Shown here: piece by piece, positions 24,001-31,792 of the stretch
Layout of the letters: each line of letters starts with the position of its first letter
How positions within the stretch are numbered: the first letter of the stretch is position 1
Notes under the pieces: generated by a model
What the model saw: only the letters and a program-made list of their open reading frames with translations
The model's database searches: none
Told to the model about the DNA's origin: nothing
Program-made: the position numbers and the translations under genes
From: JANMAT01 sp031359995
GTDB lineage: Bacteria > Actinomycetota > Acidimicrobiia > Acidimicrobiales > Ilumatobacteraceae
DNA length: 35,629 nt
Direction of reading: 5' to 3'
Assembly (NCBI GenBank): GCA_031359995.1
Contig: JANMAT010000111.1
Location: 1 to 35,629 of the forward strand

Positions 24001-24288
24001 TCAGTCGGGCTCGTCGGCCACGCGGCGCAGCACGTCGGCGTGACACGGGTCCGACGGCGGGCACCAGCACGCCAGGTCGTGACCGGCCAGCTCCCGGCGC
24101 ACGTCGGCCACGGTGACGCGCAGCTCTCCGTCGCGCAGCGCCCGCTCGAAGCGGGTGACGCACTCGTTGCGGTCGCCGTCGAGCCCGATTTGGAACGGGT
24201 TCGACCAGCGTGATGGGCGCGACACCACGATCGTGCCCTCGGGGATGCGCCACCCCTTGGTGCGGCGCAGCTGCACACGCTCGGTCAT
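24001..24288 (-). CDS. DUF4326 domain-containing protein
   Basis: The 95-residue protein matches DUF4326: VQLRRTKGWRIPEGTIVVSRPSRWSNPFQIG at the start, with the conserved Trp-Ser-Asn-Pro-Phe, and the C-terminal GHDLACWCPPSDPCHADVLR, whose Cys-x-Cys and Cys-His may bind metal. Family members occur in phages and bacteria and their activity is not established. The ATG at 24288 starts directly at the domain, and the protein is full-length. It lies upstream of the esterase gene and divergent from the small membrane-protein gene. Confidence 0.85.
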   Translation of the reverse strand: MTERVQLRRTKGWRIPEGTIVVSRPSRWSNPFQIGLDGDRNECVTRFERALRDGELRVTVADVRRELAGHDLACWCPPSDPCHADVLRRVADEPD

Positions 24289-24331
24289 GGCGCCATCATC
24301 CTCCGTGCGGGGGTGTTGGGACACTCCCCGC

Positions 24332-24604
24332 GTGGGTACCGGGCGTGGACTGCATGAACTCCTCTGCGCAGCCCAGGTGTGGGCCATAGCCGTGCTGGCC
24401 ATCCTGATCTCGATCGGCGTGCACGGCGTGTCGTCCACCAAGGCGCTCGAGGTGGTCGACCGGCTGCGACGGCAGGAGGCCCGCCGGGCTCGCCGCGCGG
24501 CGGCATTGGCCGCACGGCAGTTCGACATCGGCGGCGCGGGCCACACCTTGCGGCGGGCGGACGCGTCGGGCAGGCCCACGCCGGCCGACGAGGGCGCACT
24601 GTAG
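24332..24604 (+). CDS. Small single-pass membrane protein (hypothetical)
   Basis: The 90-residue frame has codons with G/C third positions throughout, which supports real coding. It has one hydrophobic segment (LLCAAQVWAIAVLAILISIG), then a basic helix with many Arg (VVDRLRRQEARRARRAAALA), so the C-terminus is probably cytoplasmic by the positive-inside rule. I do not recognise a family. The start is uncertain: GTG at 24332 is the furthest plausible one, and a later GTG inside the hydrophobic segment is unlikely. It is divergent from DUF4326, with 43 bases between starts, and 91 bases upstream of the SDR gene. Confidence 0.55.
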   Translation: MGTGRGLHELLCAAQVWAIAVLAILISIGVHGVSSTKALEVVDRLRRQEARRARRAAALAARQFDIGGAGHTLRRADASGRPTPADEGAL

Positions 24605-24695
24605 GAACAGGCAGCGCCGGCGTCAACAGCTGAGGACGGGTCGTACGGACCTCGCTCGCTAACCTCGCGCGACCGAGCAAGAGGGGGGTCGAGCG

Positions 24696-25601
24696 ATGGA
24701 GCTCGCAGCGGGGAAGGTCGCCGTCGTCACCGGCGCGGCCAGCGGCATCGGTCGGGCATTGGTCGAGCGGTTCGCGAGCGCCGGTCTCCACGTGGCGCTG
24801 GCCGACGTCGACGACGCCGGTCTCGCCGAGGTGGCCGACGCGGCACGGGCCCGCGGTGTCGACGCGCTGACCGTGCGCACCGACGTGAGCAGTGCAGACA
24901 GCGTCGAAGCCTTGGCCGCAGCGACGTACGAGCGCTTCGGCCGGGCCGATGTCGTGTGCAACAACGCGGGTGTCGCGTCGTCGGCCGACCCGTGGTTCGG
25001 CCCGCTGTCCACCTGGGAGTGGGTGCTCGGCGTGAACCTGTGGGGTGTGGTCCACGGGGTGCGCACCTTCCTCCCGCGCATGATCGCCCAGGGCGGCGGC
25101 CACATCGTGAACACGGCCTCGATCGCCGGCCTGCATCCCGGCTTTGGCCCGTCCTACGACGCCAGCAAGCACGCGGTGGTCGCGCTCACCGAGGACCTGT
25201 ACGTGTCGATGACCACGGCCGGGCTGCCCATCGGCGTGAGCGTGCTGTGCCCTGGTTGGGTGCGCACGAAGATCATGGACGCCGACCGGAACTGGCCGAG
25301 CGAGCTCGGCCAGCGACCGGCTGACGCCTTCGGCACCGAGGTCGTGCGCAAGCACGTGGTGCGGGCCATCGACGAGGGCATCACGCCCGCCGCGGTGGCC
25401 GATCTGGTGGCCGATGCCGTGGGTCGGAACCGCTTCTGGGTCTTCCCGCACCCCGACTTCGTCGAGCTGGCGGTGCGGCGGTGGCACGGCATCGCCGAGG
25501 GACGCGACCCGGAGCTCATGGTCGACACGCCGGGGCTGCCGCCGGCAGCGCAGATCATGGCCGAGGTCGCCGCGCTGCTGACGCCGCCCGCCGCGTCGTG
25601 A
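24696..25601 (+). CDS. SDR-family NAD(P)-dependent oxidoreductase
   Basis: The 301-residue classical short-chain dehydrogenase has the cofactor motif TGAASGIG (12-19), D38 after strand 2 (LADVDD) favouring NAD over NADP, NNAG at 89-92, and the catalytic triad S142, Y154, K158 (YDASK). It oxidises or reduces an alcohol/ketone; the substrate is unknown. The C-terminal part (FWVFPHPDFVELAVRRW) is typical of actinobacterial SDRs acting on lipophilic substrates. The ATG at 24696 is preceded by GGGGGG. The histidine phosphatase gene starts 7 bases after its stop, so they form an operon. Confidence 0.92.
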   Translation: MELAAGKVAVVTGAASGIGRALVERFASAGLHVALADVDDAGLAEVADAARARGVDALTVRTDVSSADSVEALAAATYERFGRADVVCNNAGVASSADPWFGPLSTWEWVLGVNLWGVVHGVRTFLPRMIAQGGGHIVNTASIAGLHPGFGPSYDASKHAVVALTEDLYVSMTTAGLPIGVSVLCPGWVRTKIMDADRNWPSELGQRPADAFGTEVVRKHVVRAIDEGITPAAVADLVADAVGRNRFWVFPHPDFVELAVRRWHGIAEGRDPELMVDTPGLPPAAQIMAEVAALLTPPAAS

Positions 25602-25608
25602 TGCCGTC

Positions 25609-26193
25609 GTGACGCGGGGGCGAGTGCTGCTCGTGCGTCACGCCCGCACCGCGGGCAACGCCGAGAACAAGCGCATGGGGCGCGACGACGTGCCCCTCGA
25701 CGACGTCGGGCTGGCCCAGGCCACCGACCTCGCCCACGCGCTGCGCCACGAACGCATCGACGTGATCCACAGCAGCCCGCTGCAACGGGCGCGGCAGACG
25801 GCGGCGCCGTTGGCCGCACCGCTCGGGCTCGCGGTGGTCGAGGTGGCCGAGCTGCTGGAGATGGACTTCGGGCCCGCCGCGGTCGACGACGCCGCCGGCA
25901 CCAAGCTGAAGGTGAAGACGAAGCATCGGCATGACCCCCTGCCCGGCGGCGAGAGCATGTTCGACGTGTGGGAGCGCTGCGGCGCCTACGTCGAACGCAT
26001 CGTCGGGCCGCTCGCCGCGGGTGCTTCGGTGCTGGCCGTGGGCCACTACCGCCTGAACCAGTTGCTGGCCGGTCGGCTGCTCGGCCTCGACTTCGACACC
26101 GCCGTCGACGAGCCGGTCATGCGCCCTGAGAACGCGTCGGCGTACGCGCTCGTGCCGTCCATCGGTGCGTGCTCGTGGCTCTGGGAGCCCTGA
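25609..26193 (+). CDS. Histidine phosphatase family protein
   Basis: The 194-residue protein has the phosphoglycerate-mutase-like fold: VLLVRHARTAGN with the phospho-acceptor H11, SSPLQRARQTAAPLA with the second conserved Arg, acid/base Glu in LLEMDFG, and the second histidine in VLAVGHYRLNQ. It dephosphorylates small molecules or proteins; members of this group include alpha-ribazole-type phosphatases, but no cobalamin genes are near. KVKTKHRHDP is a lysine/histidine-rich insertion. The start is GTG at 25609, 7 bases after the SDR stop. It is convergent with the lipoprotein gene, with a nine-base gap. Confidence 0.88.
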   Translation: MTRGRVLLVRHARTAGNAENKRMGRDDVPLDDVGLAQATDLAHALRHERIDVIHSSPLQRARQTAAPLAAPLGLAVVEVAELLEMDFGPAAVDDAAGTKLKVKTKHRHDPLPGGESMFDVWERCGAYVERIVGPLAAGASVLAVGHYRLNQLLAGRLLGLDFDTAVDEPVMRPENASAYALVPSIGACSWLWEP

Positions 26194-26202
26194 CGGTTCG
26201 AC

Positions 26203-27186
26203 TCAGGGGCAGGGGTGCGCGTCGGTCGCCGCGGTGAACCGGAGCGCCGCCAGCGTGGCCTGGTAGAGCGCCATCGGTTCGTCGCCTGCAGCCGGGTCGT
26301 GCTCGGCCACCACGACGAGCGGGTGGCCGGGGCGGAACACCATCACGCTCCACGACCGCCAAGCGGTACCGCCGTGCATCACCGTGCCCCGCACCTCCCA
26401 TGCGTCGACCGTGTCGACGGTGACCGACGCGGAGGAGACCACCGTGACGCCTTGGGCGACCATGGTGGCCCGGGCGACGTCGCGCCGGGCATCGTCGGTC
26501 GTGGCCGGTTCGGCGTAGCAGCCGTATGAGATGGCGATGCTCGGCTCGGTCGCGCTCGGTCGTTCGCCGGGGCCGAGGTCGGCATAGCGCGGGCTGCTCT
26601 CGTGCAGGCGCAGGGTAGAGTCGGTCAGCGTCCAGCCCCGGTCGATCGGGGCGAGCTCATCGCCGATCGTGGCCTGCTCCACGCTCGTCGAGAGTGCCCG
26701 CAGCGCATCGCCCTGCCCGTCGCGGCTGTCGATGCGGAGCCGCACGGTGCGCACGCCCACGAGCACGCGATACTCGCGCACGACCACGCCGGGGTTCACC
26801 GTGTCGGCATCGGCGTCGATCCGCACGGCGTCGTGACCGCCGACGGAGAGGCGCTGCACCGCGTGACCCTGGCCGCGCTCGCGGCCGACGCCGTCGGCGA
26901 ACACCCGGGCCGGTTCGGCGTCGCTGCTGGCCGTCCGCCACGCCACGAACATCGAGGTGTCGCCGCAGGCGATCGTGGTGACGCACACCAGCGACTGGCC
27001 GATCTCGTCGATGGCGAAGCCGTCGGGAACCACGAGCCGTACCCCGGTACCGGGGACAGCCCGGCCCGCGGGCGCCGCGGTGGTGACGGGTGCGGTGCTC
27101 TCGACCGTCGCCGTGCCCGGCGCGCCGGTACGGCACGCCGCGAGCGAAGCGATGGCGACGATGGCGAGGCACCGAGCGGTCCGCAT
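26203..27186 (-). CDS. Putative lipoprotein of unknown function
   Basis: The 327-residue protein has a lipoprotein signal: MRTARCLAIVAIASLAAC, with the lipidation Cys18. A Thr/Ala/Pro linker follows, then a globular part with VVPDGFAIDE, an early C-T-T-I-A-C pair and the final YQATLAALRF helix. I do not recognise a family. The repeat of VVVREYRVLVGVRTVRLRID and WSVMVFRPGHPLVVVAEHD suggests two related alpha/beta modules, as in extracellular substrate-binding or anti-sigma-like sensor proteins. The ATG at 27186 starts the signal directly. It lies 50 bases downstream of the WD40 gene on the same strand and may be the last gene of that run. Confidence 0.75.
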   Translation of the reverse strand: MRTARCLAIVAIASLAACRTGAPGTATVESTAPVTTAAPAGRAVPGTGVRLVVPDGFAIDEIGQSLVCVTTIACGDTSMFVAWRTASSDAEPARVFADGVGRERGQGHAVQRLSVGGHDAVRIDADADTVNPGVVVREYRVLVGVRTVRLRIDSRDGQGDALRALSTSVEQATIGDELAPIDRGWTLTDSTLRLHESSPRYADLGPGERPSATEPSIAISYGCYAEPATTDDARRDVARATMVAQGVTVVSSASVTVDTVDAWEVRGTVMHGGTAWRSWSVMVFRPGHPLVVVAEHDPAAGDEPMALYQATLAALRFTAATDAHPCP

Positions 27187-27236
27187 GATCGGCAGACTAC
27201 GGTGCCAGCGGCCGCCGGCTCGGCCGGAGCGCTACG

Positions 27237-28982
27237 TCAGCCGGTGACGGGGTGGTACTGGGCGACGAGCTCGCCGTGGCGCGACCAACGGCCGACCGTG
27301 GCGTCCCAGCCGGCGGTGAACAGGTCGCCGTTGGTGACCGCCACCGCGGGCACGCCCGGCTTGCCGTGCAGGCGCAGCACGCGCCACGCCCAGCCGCCCT
27401 CGGCCGTGTGGTCCCACGCCACCGCCGTGCCGTCGTAAGAGCCCGACACGATCCGCTCGCCGTCGGCGCTGATGGCGATGCCCTTCACCGATTTGTGGTG
27501 CACGCGTGGCAGCCGCTCCACCAGCGCGCCGGTGCGCACGTCCCAGCGGCGCACGTGCAGGTCGCGCGAGGCCGAAACGACGATGCCGGCGCCGGCGCCG
27601 TCGGCCACCGCCACCGCGTTCACCAGCACCATCTCGTCGCCCTCGGCGCGCCACCGCTCGTCACGGTCGCGCCAGGCCGACAGGGTGCCGTCGGAGGAGC
27701 CGGCCACCAGGGTGCCGCCGTCGTTCGTGGACCACGCCAGCGACTTGATGGGCGAGTGGTGCGCGGCCCAGTCGTCGAGCGGCTCGCCGTCGGCGCTCCA
27801 CCTGCGGATGTGGCCGTCGTAGCCGGCCGTGTACACGTACCAGCCGTCGGTGCTGAAGACCGCCGAGTTGATGGGCCCGCCGCGCCCGACCACGACCCGG
27901 CGCGACTTGTCCGTCGCCAGGTCGGTGAGGCGCAGCACGCCGCGGTAGTCGGCACTGGCCACCGTGCGCCGGTCGGGCGACACGGCCACCGTGTTCACGA
28001 TCGACTCGTGCATCGTGACGACGCGCCCTTCGAGCACGTCGACCACGGCGCCGTCGTCGCGACCGATGAGCACGCGGCCGTCGGCCACGGTGAGGGCGTT
28101 GATGCCGAACGTCGGCGGCACCGGGCGGGCGTCGAGCGGGGGGTGGAACACCGGCGCGGCACCGAAGCTGCCGATGACGACGCGGTCACCGGCTACGCAC
28201 GCGGCGCGCTCCCACTGGATCGGCAGCTGGTACTCGTCGACCACGGTCCAGGTCTGGGTGCAGTAGCTGCGCATGGTCGCGTCGTAGGCGCCCACCAGCA
28301 GGCGCGAGCCGTCTTCGCTGAAGCGCACGAACCGCACGGCGGCGGTGGCGTCCTTCAGCTCGAGCACGACCGTGCCCGTGTGCGGGCTCCACAGGCGGCA
28401 GACGTCGTCGTCGCAGCCGGTGGCGATGACCGTGCCGTCGGGCGACCAGTCGATCGTCTCGGGGTCGCCGGGATGCTCGAGCGTGTGCACGAGGCGGCCG
28501 GTGGCGATCTCCCAGATGCGGGCGGTGCGGTCCTCGGCGGCGGTGGCCACGCGCGTGCCGTCGGGCGACACGGCGGCGCCGAACACGCCCGAGCCGTGGC
28601 GGGCCAGCTCGCGGCTGGTCCACGCCACACCGTCGCGCTCCCACACGCGCACGGTGGGGTCCACGTGGTCCATGGTGCAGACCAGCCCGGCGCCGCCGGG
28701 CAACCACCTCACCACGTTCACGTCGTCACCATGGGGCCCGAGCGCGGCGGTGCGGGCGCCGGTGGTGGCGTCGAGCACGAATGCGTACGCGTCGGCGGCG
28801 GCGACGGCGACCATGGTGCCGGTGGCGTCGATGCGGACCTCGTTCACGAGGTCGTCGAAACCCGTGGTCCACAGCTCGGTGCCGTCACGCCAGGCGACCA
28901 CCTTGCCGTCGTAGCCGCCGGTCACGAGCAGGCCCGTGGCGGCGTGGTGGTCGACACAGGTGATGGGTGATGCGTGCGGCAC
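27237..28982 (-). CDS. WD40-repeat protein, about 14 blades (double beta-propeller)
   Basis: The 581-residue protein consists almost wholly of WD40-like repeats; I count about 14, for example VSPDGTRVATAAEDRTARIW, WSPDGTVIATGCDDDVCRLW and ISADGERIVSGSYDGTAVAW. Two seven-bladed propellers are the natural reading. It has no signal peptide or enzymatic domain, so it should be a cytoplasmic scaffold for protein partners. The start is GTG at 28982, with AGGAG (28995-28991) eight bases upstream; the frame's upstream extension lies inside the glycosyltransferase gene. It starts two bases after the glycosyltransferase stop, so the two are co-translated. Repeats in the middle (blades 7-8) are the most degenerate. 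Confidence 0.88.
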   Translation of the reverse strand: MPHASPITCVDHHAATGLLVTGGYDGKVVAWRDGTELWTTGFDDLVNEVRIDATGTMVAVAAADAYAFVLDATTGARTAALGPHGDDVNVVRWLPGGAGLVCTMDHVDPTVRVWERDGVAWTSRELARHGSGVFGAAVSPDGTRVATAAEDRTARIWEIATGRLVHTLEHPGDPETIDWSPDGTVIATGCDDDVCRLWSPHTGTVVLELKDATAAVRFVRFSEDGSRLLVGAYDATMRSYCTQTWTVVDEYQLPIQWERAACVAGDRVVIGSFGAAPVFHPPLDARPVPPTFGINALTVADGRVLIGRDDGAVVDVLEGRVVTMHESIVNTVAVSPDRRTVASADYRGVLRLTDLATDKSRRVVVGRGGPINSAVFSTDGWYVYTAGYDGHIRRWSADGEPLDDWAAHHSPIKSLAWSTNDGGTLVAGSSDGTLSAWRDRDERWRAEGDEMVLVNAVAVADGAGAGIVVSASRDLHVRRWDVRTGALVERLPRVHHKSVKGIAISADGERIVSGSYDGTAVAWDHTAEGGWAWRVLRLHGKPGVPAVAVTNGDLFTAGWDATVGRWSRHGELVAQYHPVTG

Positions 28983-28984
28983 GG

Positions 28985-30073
28985 TCAGCTCTCCTGAGAA
29001 GTGGGATCGAGTCCGAGCTGGCGACGAACATCGGTCATGAACGCAGCGGCGAAGCGGGGCAGGCGGCCGTACACGAAGCCGGCACGGGACTCGGCGAACG
29101 TGGGCGACGGCCACCGTTCGATCCAGGTGCCCATGGCGGCCACGGTCGCCGCGTCGAGGCCGAGGTCGCGCCCGAGCAACCTCGGGTCGGCGAGGACGAT
29201 CTTGAAGAAGAAGTGCACGAGCACGCGGTCCACCGTGGCGACGGCGACGGCGTCGGCGACCGACGGCGCCACGTCCACCGGCGCACCGTCGGCGTGCACG
29301 CGACGGAACGCGCCCTCGTAGGCCTCGCCGGTGAGGTAGGCGTGCACGTCGGCCAGCAGGCGCCGGCCGCGGTCGCGCACGGTCGCCGCGCACTCGTCGA
29401 TGGTGAAGCCGGCCAGACGCAGGCGCACGCCGAGGTCCCAGTCCTCGCCGGCCAGGTTCACCTCGCCCTGCGGGCCGAGCGCGGTCGGCTGCAGGTACGG
29501 GCCGGCGGTGAGGTACGCGCTGGTGCGCACCGCGTGGTTCACGCCGTTCAGGTTGGTGACGCCGACCGCGGCCTCGGCCCGACCGGCGGCGCGCCCGAAC
29601 GCGCCCGAGGCGCGCGCCGCGTTCGGTAGGCCGACGAACAGGTGGCCCTGCTCCTCGCCGCCGTTGAGGGCACCGATCGCCTCGTCGCCATCGACTTCGG
29701 CCAGGCGAGCCGCCCACGTCACCACGAAGTCGTCGGGCAGCTCCACGTCGCAGTCGGTCGTGAGCAGCCAGTCGGGCGGGGCGCCGTGGCTCAGCACGGT
29801 CACCGACGACGCCGCCGCAGTGCGCGCTGCGCCGGGCGCGCCGAACCTTGTGCGCAGCACCCGCAGCGCCGGCGAGCGCGACGCCGCCGCTTCCAGGATG
29901 GCGCCGGTGGCATCGGTGCTGGCGTCGTCGACGGCCACGATCTGCCAGCCGGGATGATCCTCCACCTGGGGGAGCAGCGAGCCCAGCAGGGGCGGCAGGT
30001 GCTCAGCCTCGTCGTGACACGGAAGGAGGATCGCGACGCTCAGCCCACCCCCCACCGGGGCGGGTCGGCTCAC
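28985..30073 (-). CDS. Glycosyltransferase family 2 protein
   Basis: The 362-residue GT-A enzyme has LSVAILLPCHDEAEHLPPLL at the N-terminus, the nucleotide-binding DDASTDAT (49-56), metal-binding DCD at 107-109 in LLTTDCDVELP, and GEDWDLGVRLRLAG, the usual ED-containing acceptor motif. It transfers a sugar from a nucleotide-sugar to an unknown acceptor. No transmembrane segment is seen. The GTG at 30073 overlaps the upstream stop (GTGA), giving coupling to the FAD protein; a GTG at 30055 is an alternative start. The C-terminal ~100 residues (VDRVLVHFFFKIVL and on) are helical and not part of the standard fold. Confidence 0.85.
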   Translation of the reverse strand: MSRPAPVGGGLSVAILLPCHDEAEHLPPLLGSLLPQVEDHPGWQIVAVDDASTDATGAILEAAASRSPALRVLRTRFGAPGAARTAAASSVTVLSHGAPPDWLLTTDCDVELPDDFVVTWAARLAEVDGDEAIGALNGGEEQGHLFVGLPNAARASGAFGRAAGRAEAAVGVTNLNGVNHAVRTSAYLTAGPYLQPTALGPQGEVNLAGEDWDLGVRLRLAGFTIDECAATVRDRGRRLLADVHAYLTGEAYEGAFRRVHADGAPVDVAPSVADAVAVATVDRVLVHFFFKIVLADPRLLGRDLGLDAATVAAMGTWIERWPSPTFAESRAGFVYGRLPRFAAAFMTDVRRQLGLDPTSQES

Positions 30074-30657
30074 TCCGGTTCGGCGGCGAGCCGCGTGTCG
30101 TCGTGGTCGACCCAGAACTCGCCCTTGGCCGCGTTGGCGATCTCGATGGCGACGGCGGCGCCGCTGCCCGCACAGGCCACGGCCTGCGACGGCCAGCCGG
30201 CGACGACACCCGCGGCCCACACGCCGGGCACCGAGGTGGCGCCCCACTTGTCGGTGCGGATGTTGACCTTCACGAACGGCTGGCGGGCCGGGTCGGTCTC
30301 CAGCGGCAGCGACGGCAGCTTCACCGTGCCCTGGCCGGTGGCGAGCACGACGTAGCGGGCGCTCACGGTGGAGCCGTCGCCCGCGGTCACGGTGAACCGC
30401 TCGCCCGGCGCGATGTCGCTGATCTTGTCGGCCACGGTGGTGACGCCGGCGTCGGCGCACTTGGCGCGCAGCAACGCCAGCAGCTCCCGGCCTTCCAGCT
30501 CGGCGACGCCGGGCAGGTTGTGCAGGCGGGCCCGCTTCAGGATGGAACGGTCCTGGTCGTAGATCTCGACCGACAGGCCGGCCCGGGCGAGGAAGTGGGC
30601 GGCGGTCAGACCGGCGGCTCCACCGCCGACGATGGCGACGTCGATGTCACGGCTCAT
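30070..30657 (-). CDS. Short thioredoxin-reductase-like FAD protein lacking the NADPH domain
   Basis: The 195-residue protein has the FAD-binding motif VAIVGGGAAGLTAAHFLARAG, an acidic ribose-binding end in VEIYDQD, RYVVLATGQ, and the C-terminal FAD motif GVWAAGVVAGWPSQAVACAG. The two FAD halves are joined directly: the NADPH domain (about 120 residues) and CxxC redox pair of thioredoxin reductases (about 310 residues) are absent. Similar short forms exist in archaea and bacteria, so this is probably natural. Electron donor and acceptor are unknown. The ATG at 30657 is preceded by AAAGGA. The gene overlaps the glycosyltransferase start and lies 98 bases downstream of the FGE-fold gene. Confidence 0.82.
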   Translation of the reverse strand: MSRDIDVAIVGGGAAGLTAAHFLARAGLSVEIYDQDRSILKRARLHNLPGVAELEGRELLALLRAKCADAGVTTVADKISDIAPGERFTVTAGDGSTVSARYVVLATGQGTVKLPSLPLETDPARQPFVKVNIRTDKWGATSVPGVWAAGVVAGWPSQAVACAGSGAAVAIEIANAAKGEFWVDHDDTRLAAEPE

Positions 30658-30755
30658 GGTGCAGGGATCCTTTGGGGCGAGAAGCTTGCCGGGATGATAG
30701 TTGCGTCGGCAAGGAAATCACCGAGTCGTGCGTCACGCGCGGCGGAGGGGTCGCG

Positions 30756-31751
30756 TCAGGTCGGGGCGACCGTCTCGGCCAGCCGGAACCCCATGGCGTA
30801 GTGGGCCGAGTGGTACCAGCCGTGGCGGCGGGCGCACCGGGCCAGGTCGCCGTGGCGGGCGAAGCTGCCGCCGCGGGCCACCCGGTACTGCCCGCCGTAG
30901 GTGGCGGTCAGGTCGTCGGCGATCACCGTGGCGCCGGGGTAGGCCACGTAGTCGTCGGCCACGTACTCCTCCACGTTGCCGGCCAGATCGAGCACGCCGA
31001 ACGGGGACGCGCCGTCAGGGTAGGCACCCACCGGCGTGGTGGTGAGCGGGCCGGTCTCGGCGGTGTTGGCCCGGTCGGGATCCCACCCGTCGCCCCACGG
31101 GTACTGGCGGCCGTCGCCACCGGTGGCGGCGTACTCCCACTCGGCCTCGGTGGGCAGGCGGAACGGGCGTCCCGTGCGCTCGCTCAACCAGGCGCAGTAG
31201 CGATCGGCTTCGGCAGGCGACACGGTGTACACGGGCTGGTTGGCGGCGCCGAGGGGGAACGTACCGTGGCCCCACCCGCTCGGACGTTCCACCGGCGCGA
31301 CGTCGAGCACGTAGGCCAGGAACTCCTCGTTGGTCACGGGGTAGCAACCGATGCCGAAGGCGTCCACCAGCACCGTGTGGCGGGGCGTCTCCTTCAGGAT
31401 CCAGTCGCGCTCCACGCCGAGGAAGTTCCACTCGGCCACCACCCGATCGACCTCGTCGACGTCGATGCCCACGAGCGAGGCGCCGGCGGGAATGTCGATC
31501 ATGGCGGGCGCCAGGGGGTGGATGCGGGGGTCGCCGATCATGGCCAGGCGCAGGCCGGCGGCGTGGCGGCGGGCCAGGGGAGCGGTGGGGCGTTCCAGCA
31601 TGGCCACGAGCTCGCCGGCGCTGGCCGTGTCGAGGGCGGAGATGGCGGTGCGCAGGGCCAACAGGTGCAGGCCCGAGCGAGCCAGGTCGGCCTCGGGCTC
31701 GGCCGGATCGGTGGTGGCCACCGTGTGGGCAGCGCGGACGGGAGCGGTCAC
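30756..31751 (-). CDS. FGE-sulfatase (SUMF1/EgtB-type) domain protein without copper cysteines
   Basis: The 331-residue protein has an N-terminal helical part ending LARRHAAGLRLAMIGDPRIH, typical of proteins that precede an FGE domain. The formylglycine-generating-enzyme-type domain follows: YPVTNEEFLAYV, FRLPTEAEWEYAATGG, PWGDGWDPDRANTAE, GVLDLAGNVEEYVAD, and RGGSFARHGD through MGFRLAE. True FGE carries two copper-binding Cys shortly after the GGS; here those positions are Arg and Ala, so it should not make formylglycine. FGE-fold proteins without them include carbohydrate- or peptide-binding and conflict-system effectors. The start is GTG at 31751, with a weak ribosome site. Only 41 bases separate it from the divergent questin-oxidase-like gene. 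Confidence 0.8.
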   Translation of the reverse strand: MTAPVRAAHTVATTDPAEPEADLARSGLHLLALRTAISALDTASAGELVAMLERPTAPLARRHAAGLRLAMIGDPRIHPLAPAMIDIPAGASLVGIDVDEVDRVVAEWNFLGVERDWILKETPRHTVLVDAFGIGCYPVTNEEFLAYVLDVAPVERPSGWGHGTFPLGAANQPVYTVSPAEADRYCAWLSERTGRPFRLPTEAEWEYAATGGDGRQYPWGDGWDPDRANTAETGPLTTTPVGAYPDGASPFGVLDLAGNVEEYVADDYVAYPGATVIADDLTATYGGQYRVARGGSFARHGDLARCARRHGWYHSAHYAMGFRLAETVAPT

Positions 31752-31792
31752 ACCGTCGAGTGTACGGACGAGGCCCCTGCCAGACTCGGGAC

